Assembly: GCA_016703325.1 (NCBI GenBank)
Contig: JADJCH010000022.1
Coordinates: 23,712-87,711, forward strand
Origin: Burkholderiales bacterium
GTDB lineage: Bacteria > Pseudomonadota > Gammaproteobacteria > Burkholderiales > Burkholderiaceae_C
Length of the DNA stretch: 64,000 nt
Direction of reading: 5' to 3'
Below, in pieces: positions 60,043 through 64,000 of this stretch. The position numbers were made by a program, and so were the translations under genes. Within the stretch, counting starts at the first letter, position 1; the number at the start of each line of letters is the position of its first letter. Under the pieces are notes generated by a model. The model was not told where the DNA came from. It did no database searches and saw only the letters and a list, made by a program, of their open reading frames with translations.

Positions 60043-61488
60043 CTACTTCAGCGGCCTGACCCCACCCCGCCGTCCCAGACCGTAGGCAATCCGATAGACA
60101 TCTGGCACCTGGATGCGCTTGGCGTCGATGCGTTGCAGCATGCCCAACGACTCCAGATCCATGAGGATCCCCTTGGTCCCCTGATCCAGATTCAACGGGG
60201 GGAGCTTGATGCTCTCCCGCTTCAGGCGCTCCTTCAGCAGATTCAAGGTGGATTCCTGCTTCCAGATGGCGTCGATCTCGGACAGTTGGCAAGGCACGGT
60301 CAGGTTGCTGCGCAGTGGCTCCATCACCAATCGCACCCAGGGGTAATCCTCTGTGATCTCGCCGACGCGGATTTCGGATGCCTTCTGGACGCCGCGCTGG
60401 ATCGCCTTGTAGTCGAGTGCCAGTTCGGCATCGGCGGCGGTATCGGTCGCGGCGGTGCCCAATGCGGCGAAGAAGCTGCGTGGACTGACCTGGTTCAAGC
60501 CATCGAGCAGGTGATTCACCAGCCAGGTGTACGGCTTTCCTCGTTTGACGCTGCTGCCCATGGCCTTGCCGGCAACGCGCTCAAAGACAGCCTCTTGCAG
60601 ATCTTCGTCCACGCGCAGCGGTGCGGGGAGTCTCCATCGCCCTTGCGCGTCAACGTCGCCTGATTTGCCGACCACTGACTTGGCTGTCGTACGAAAGGCA
60701 GTGCCTCCGTTCGGCGTATTGCCTAGGCATTGGAAGAGCAAGGCATACAGATCGGCCCGCCGCCACTCCAGAGACGCCTTGCCGGCAAGGAGCTTGGCGA
60801 AGTCCGGAAAGCCCGTGATCTGCGGATCTTGCAGGATGTCCGGCCGCGTATAGATCTTGAAGCGGATCCGCCTCGTCGAGCGCAGGTCCAGCGCCACCTG
60901 CAACAGCCCCTTCGCCAGCGGCTGGATGTGCTCCCAATCATCCGCCAGGCGGTCGAGTGCGTCGAACAGGACGAGGAGATGGAAGCCGCTTCGCTCCAAG
61001 AGGCGGTCTGCCAAGTCCAGTTCGAGCGCGAACAGCTCGGGGTTGGCTTCCACCCAGGAAACCCTCTTCCGCCACGACCCTTGCTTCCCGAAGTCACCGC
61101 TCAATCCTGCGTTCAGGCCAACCACGGCGCGCCAGATGGATCGCGGCCGGAATTGGGTCACCAAGTCGGCCAGGGTATCGGCATCCGGCCATCGATCGGG
61201 CTTCAAGCCAACGCCGAACCCCTGCTTCACGATGATGGGATCGGGTATCCGGACTTCAGGGAAGTTCTGCTGCACGAATTGCCGATGAACCTCGGAGGCC
61301 AGTTGTGCCCACCAGAACGACTTGCCAGCGCCGCGGATGCCCTCCACCAGCGTCGCCTCCAGATCAAGCGCTCGGGCATGGCTGGGTGGCAGGTAGGTAA
61401 ATTCAGGTGGGCTGGCGCTGAACTGCGTCTGGTCGAGTGTGGCCGTGGCCTCACGCAGGCCCAGCCGGATCGCTGCCGCGCTGGTCAT
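60043..61488 (-). CDS. P-loop ATPase of an unassigned three-gene module
   Basis: A 481-residue protein with Walker A GIRGAGKS (50-57) and a Walker B-like LLVLFDALDRLADDW (171-185). IRFKIYTRPDILQDP after it resembles the sensor region of STAND/ORC-type ATPases. The C-terminal 200 residues are helical with a winged-helix-like end (NLLKERLKRESI to VYRIAYGLGRR). I do not recognise the family. The ATG overlaps the ParA-like stop (ATGA), so the two work together. A non-coding gap of 106 bases separates it from the TAC operator. Confidence 0.7.
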   Translation of the reverse strand: MTSAAAIRLGLREATATLDQTQFSASPPEFTYLPPSHARALDLEATLVEGIRGAGKSFWWAQLASEVHRQFVQQNFPEVRIPDPIIVKQGFGVGLKPDRWPDADTLADLVTQFRPRSIWRAVVGLNAGLSGDFGKQGSWRKRVSWVEANPELFALELDLADRLLERSGFHLLVLFDALDRLADDWEHIQPLAKGLLQVALDLRSTRRIRFKIYTRPDILQDPQITGFPDFAKLLAGKASLEWRRADLYALLFQCLGNTPNGGTAFRTTAKSVVGKSGDVDAQGRWRLPAPLRVDEDLQEAVFERVAGKAMGSSVKRGKPYTWLVNHLLDGLNQVSPRSFFAALGTAATDTAADAELALDYKAIQRGVQKASEIRVGEITEDYPWVRLVMEPLRSNLTVPCQLSEIDAIWKQESTLNLLKERLKRESIKLPPLNLDQGTKGILMDLESLGMLQRIDAKRIQVPDVYRIAYGLGRRGGVRPLK

Positions 61489-62852
61489 GCCAAATCTCCT
61501 TCGCAGCGCTGCCGCACCCAGCGGATCAACGTACCGAAGGTCGCATCGATCTGGGCCTCGGTGGCACCGCCTTGCTCCGGCCTCAGACGCGGGTCGAATT
61601 CCTGGAACCGGTCGTCCCAATCCACCAGGATCGGAAAGTGCGGCGCTGCCTCGTCTTGTTCACTGGGGTGGAAGTACTCGACCTCGTCAGCCCGTTGGGC
61701 ATCCATGCCCGATGGCTCGCGCGGAATGTCGTCGTAGAGCGTTTCGGCAAACAACTCGTAGGCCTGGCGCTGGAAGCGCCGAACGCCCCCTTCGCGGTCG
61801 CTGCGGGGTGTCAGTGCGCGCACCATCGCCAGGCGATCGCGCACATGGCTGGCCACCTCCGGACGGCGTTGCCAGTGGGTGAAGAGCTGGCGATAACCCA
61901 GCCAGGTTTGGGCACTGTCGGTGGCGAACAGCAAGGCCGTGTCCGCCAGGCTGGTGATCGACACCGCAGCCAGGTCGTGCAGACCCGCGCGGCTGTCGAT
62001 CAGCACCACGTCCGGCTGCTCCTTGGCTTCGAGCTGCTCCAGCAGTCGCCGCATGCGTTGGCCCATGCGCTGAGGCCCTTGCGGGCTGGGCACGTCGGCA
62101 TAGGCTCGGGCCAGCTTGGCCAGGTAGTCGTCTTCCATGCGGCCCATCGCTGCGGCCACGCGGACGGCCCCCGTGGTGGACTCGCCCAGCGGGCTGGCGG
62201 ACACCATCTCAGGCAGGACCGTGTCGGCCTGCCCCACGGCGTCCTCCACCAGCCAGTCCACCAGCCCGAAGTCTGCGACCCGCTCTGGTGGCAGCACGAG
62301 ACCCGACAGGCCGGGCGACTCCAGATCGAAGTCCACCAGCAGCACCCGCTTGCCTTGCCGGGCCAGGCCCCAGGCAACCATCGTCAGCGCCGTGGAGCGA
62401 CCGACCCCGCCCTTCAGACCGAAAAACACCACCCGGTGTGGGTGGCCCGCCGCGTTGAACGGTTCCGGCCTCAGCCAATCTTGTCCGGTGATCTGGCGGT
62501 CCAGCAGTTCAATCTCGGCGCAGCCGAGCGACTCGCCGTCCTCATCCGTCCCCAGATCGACGGTCGTGCGATGCCAGTCTGCGCTGCCAAACACCGCCTG
62601 CGGATTGGAGAAGCTGTCGTGCGTCAGCACCTCGCTGCTGGTGGCGTAGGGGCCAACGCCTGCCTGTGCCTGTTCGAGCAGGGCGAATGCAGCGGCGGGG
62701 TAGTCGGCCTGCGGGCAATCCAGCGCGAAACGGATGCGGCCGTACACATCACGAATCACGCGCGCAGCAGGTTGGGCGGCCTGCAACTCAGGGTGACGCA
62801 ACGACAAGGCTGCCAGCCGCAACACATCATTGAAATGAATCGTGGTCGCCAT
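61485..62852 (-). CDS. ParA/MinD-like (SIMIBI) ATPase of the three-gene module
   Basis: A 455-residue protein. The N-terminal 140 residues are of unknown fold. The SIMIBI ATPase domain follows: deviant Walker A KGGVGRST (147-154), GKRVLLVDFDLESPGL, the switch region PDVVLIDSRAGLHDLAAVS and LLFATDSAQTWLGYRQL. It belongs to the ParA/MinD/Mrp class that acts as nucleotide-driven switches or partitioning proteins. The ATG shares one base with the HEPN-like stop and its own stop overlaps the P-loop gene. No partner ParB-like gene is present. In this position it is probably a regulator or sensor in the defence island; that is inference. Confidence 0.78.
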   Translation of the reverse strand: MATTIHFNDVLRLAALSLRHPELQAAQPAARVIRDVYGRIRFALDCPQADYPAAAFALLEQAQAGVGPYATSSEVLTHDSFSNPQAVFGSADWHRTTVDLGTDEDGESLGCAEIELLDRQITGQDWLRPEPFNAAGHPHRVVFFGLKGGVGRSTALTMVAWGLARQGKRVLLVDFDLESPGLSGLVLPPERVADFGLVDWLVEDAVGQADTVLPEMVSASPLGESTTGAVRVAAAMGRMEDDYLAKLARAYADVPSPQGPQRMGQRMRRLLEQLEAKEQPDVVLIDSRAGLHDLAAVSITSLADTALLFATDSAQTWLGYRQLFTHWQRRPEVASHVRDRLAMVRALTPRSDREGGVRRFQRQAYELFAETLYDDIPREPSGMDAQRADEVEYFHPSEQDEAAPHFPILVDWDDRFQEFDPRLRPEQGGATEAQIDATFGTLIRWVRQRCEGDLA

Positions 62853-63325
62853 CAGAGTTTTCCGTCCTGTTTCGCCTGATCGAGCATCTGGGTGACCTCG
62901 ACTGCCGCACTGCGCCACTGTGCCACCGAAGTCAGCGGCAAAGCGACATCGCGCCAATACCGGTGGTCCACCGACCAATCGTCGAAATGAGTCAGGCTCG
63001 GCAGGGTGGCCATGTAGGTCGTGGCCTGTGCACCATCAGGAATGAGATGCCCGTGGGCCGCGATTCGGTCCGCCAGGACCGGCATGTGCTGGCGCAAAGG
63101 GTGGCGCTTCTTGTCGTTGGTGGGGTGGCTCTCCGGAATCCCGCCGTCCGGCCCCGGGACGATTCCGCAGGCGAGCAGCAATGCCTTGAGCCCGCATTCA
63201 GCGACAAATCCGTACAACTGGCCGGCATTGGCCAGGCGCCCCGTTCTATACAAGGCCTCGGCATCCAACCAGTGCCGCAGGGCCGCCTGCATGTACTCAA
63301 CAGGTGGCAATGATGTTGTGCTCAT
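62852..63325 (-). CDS. HEPN-like protein of the three-gene module
   Basis: A 157-residue, mostly helical protein. The segment RHWLDAEALYRTGRLANAGQLYGFVAECGLKALLLACG resembles the first helices of HEPN domains, which are RNases in many toxin and defence systems. A possible catalytic RX5H runs from R74 to H80, but its position is earlier than usual, so catalysis is uncertain. The ATG at 63325 overlaps the pglX stop (ATGA), and the stop shares a base with the ParA-like ATG. It is therefore tied to both. I do not know a named system with this partner set. Confidence 0.65.
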   Translation of the reverse strand: MSTTSLPPVEYMQAALRHWLDAEALYRTGRLANAGQLYGFVAECGLKALLLACGIVPGPDGGIPESHPTNDKKRHPLRQHMPVLADRIAAHGHLIPDGAQATTYMATLPSLTHFDDWSVDHRYWRDVALPLTSVAQWRSAAVEVTQMLDQAKQDGKL

Positions 63326-64000
63326 GCGCTCCTCCTCGGCCTGCCCCCCCGCCGCTTGGCCCCCGCCGCCGGCTTCCACCCCCGCAGGTCCTCCAGCGTG
63401 TAGCCCAGCTCGCGGGCCTGGTCAGCCACGAAGCCGGCGTAGTAGTCGCCCATGCGCTCGCCGTCGAAGGCGGGGTCGGGGGCGTTGTGCCACTGCTGCA
63501 GCCAGGGCACGAGTTCGTCCAGGCCGGCCAGCAGGGGCTGCAGGCGTTCGCGTTCCCAGCCTTCGTTGTCCTTCATCTCCAGCAGGGTGCTGGCCAGGGC
63601 GGTGGCCTGCTGCAGGGGGTTCCAGCCGGCCCAGGCCAGCGGCGTGCTGCCGTCGGCCCCGCGCTCACAGCCGGGGTAGCTGACCCAGCGCTCCTTGGGC
63701 ACGTCCAGGCCGCCGCGCAGGCGCCAGAGGTCGCCGCGCACAAAGTCCTTGCTCTGGTACTTGGGCGGCACGGGGATGGGGCCGATCTGGGCGGCTTTGT
63801 CCTCGGCCTGCTGGCGGGCGATCTCGGCGGCCAGCTGCTGTTCGATCCTGGTCTGGGCCTCATTTGACAGGTCAGCCAGACTGGCGCTGCCGAACTGCTG
63901 GCGGGCCTGCTCGGTGAGCTCGGCGCGCCAGGCCTCGGCGTTGTCGGCGATGACCTTGGCGTCGATGGCGTCCTCCCGGCGCTGCAGCGCCCAGGTGGCC
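63322..64000 (-). CDS. pglX: BREX-2 adenine-specific DNA methyltransferase PglX, C-terminal part
   Basis: The last 225 or so residues of PglX, running in from beyond the right edge. The segment QIEQQLAAEIARQQAEDKA leads to PVPPKYQSKDFVRGDLW, LDVPKERWVSYPGCERGAD, PLAWAGWNPLQQATALA, LAGLDELVPWLQQWHNAPDP and GDYYAGFVADQARELGYTLEDLRGW, the C-terminal hallmarks of type 2 BREX PglX. The catalytic methylase motifs are outside the window. PglX methylates host DNA to mark self. The stop overlaps the HEPN-like start. Confidence 0.85.
   Translation of the reverse strand, partial: ATWALQRREDAIDAKVIADNAEAWRAELTEQARQQFGSASLADLSNEAQTRIEQQLAAEIARQQAEDKAAQIGPIPVPPKYQSKDFVRGDLWRLRGGLDVPKERWVSYPGCERGADGSTPLAWAGWNPLQQATALASTLLEMKDNEGWERERLQPLLAGLDELVPWLQQWHNAPDPAFDGERMGDYYAGFVADQARELGYTLEDLRGWKPAAGAKRRGGRPRRSA

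Noticed and set aside
63080..63120. RX5H motif in the HEPN-like protein as proof of RNase activity
   Set aside because: The motif is at an unusual position for HEPN domains, so it is kept only as a possibility.

Overview
The window is high-GC chromosomal DNA from a betaproteobacterium, most likely of the order Burkholderiales (Leptothrix/Rubrivivax/Ideonella-like). The evidence is the GC-rich coding style, the rimP, purL, map and glnD proteins, the five-gene liu leucine pathway under a TetR regulator, a pobA/AraC pair and a quinoprotein-relay cluster. No tRNA, rRNA, CRISPR array or IS transposase was found.

Left part (1-20.6 kb), chromosomal and metabolic genes: the 5' part of rimP, a LuxR-type response regulator, an RND efflux pump (adaptor plus permease, no outer-membrane factor), an MHS-type MFS transporter and an unknown protein. 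A folE-BLUF pair links pteridine synthesis to a blue-light sensor. Next come MarR-DUF429, a CAP-domain lipoprotein and an EgtB/SenA-like protein that has lost two of its three expected iron-ligand positions. A three-gene block follows: a PqqU/YncD-like TonB receptor, a SoxYZ-like carrier and a periplasmic metallo-hydrolase, which look like PQQ uptake plus quinoprotein relay. A divergent MarR/thioesterase pair shares a tandem operator, and a DEDDh exonuclease closes the section.

Middle (20.6-44.4 kb): the leucine/isovalerate operon liuA-liuB-[vapB-vapC]-liuC-DUF4126-liuD-liuE is read leftward. It faces a TetR gene with a perfect palindrome at its start codon. A VapBC toxin-antitoxin pair sits inside the operon, and liuD carries a GC-rich hairpin insertion in frame. 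Next are an acyltransferase-3 protein, a small outer-membrane protein, a decayed chrA fragment, pobA with its AraC regulator, an intact chrA, purL, map, glnD and a degenerate GGDEF protein.

Right part (44.5-64 kb, running off the edge): a type 2 BREX (Pgl) locus, all on the minus strand. In transcription order it reads pglX (C-terminal part) - HEPN-like - ParA-like ATPase - P-loop ATPase - MqsR/MqsA/SecB-like toxin-antitoxin-chaperone trio - Fic protein - 29-codon leader ORF - AAA ATPase - Toprim-like protein - pglY - pglZ - brxD - brxHI. The core genes are chained by 4-base GTGA/ATGA overlaps. The AAA/Toprim pair is bracketed by 57-bp direct repeats that copy the Fic/pglY junction. The copied pglY start now forms a short ORF whose stop overlaps the ATPase start. 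The HEPN/ParA/P-loop trio matches no defence system I can name and is the best candidate here for an undescribed module. pglW was not seen and, if present, must lie beyond 64000.
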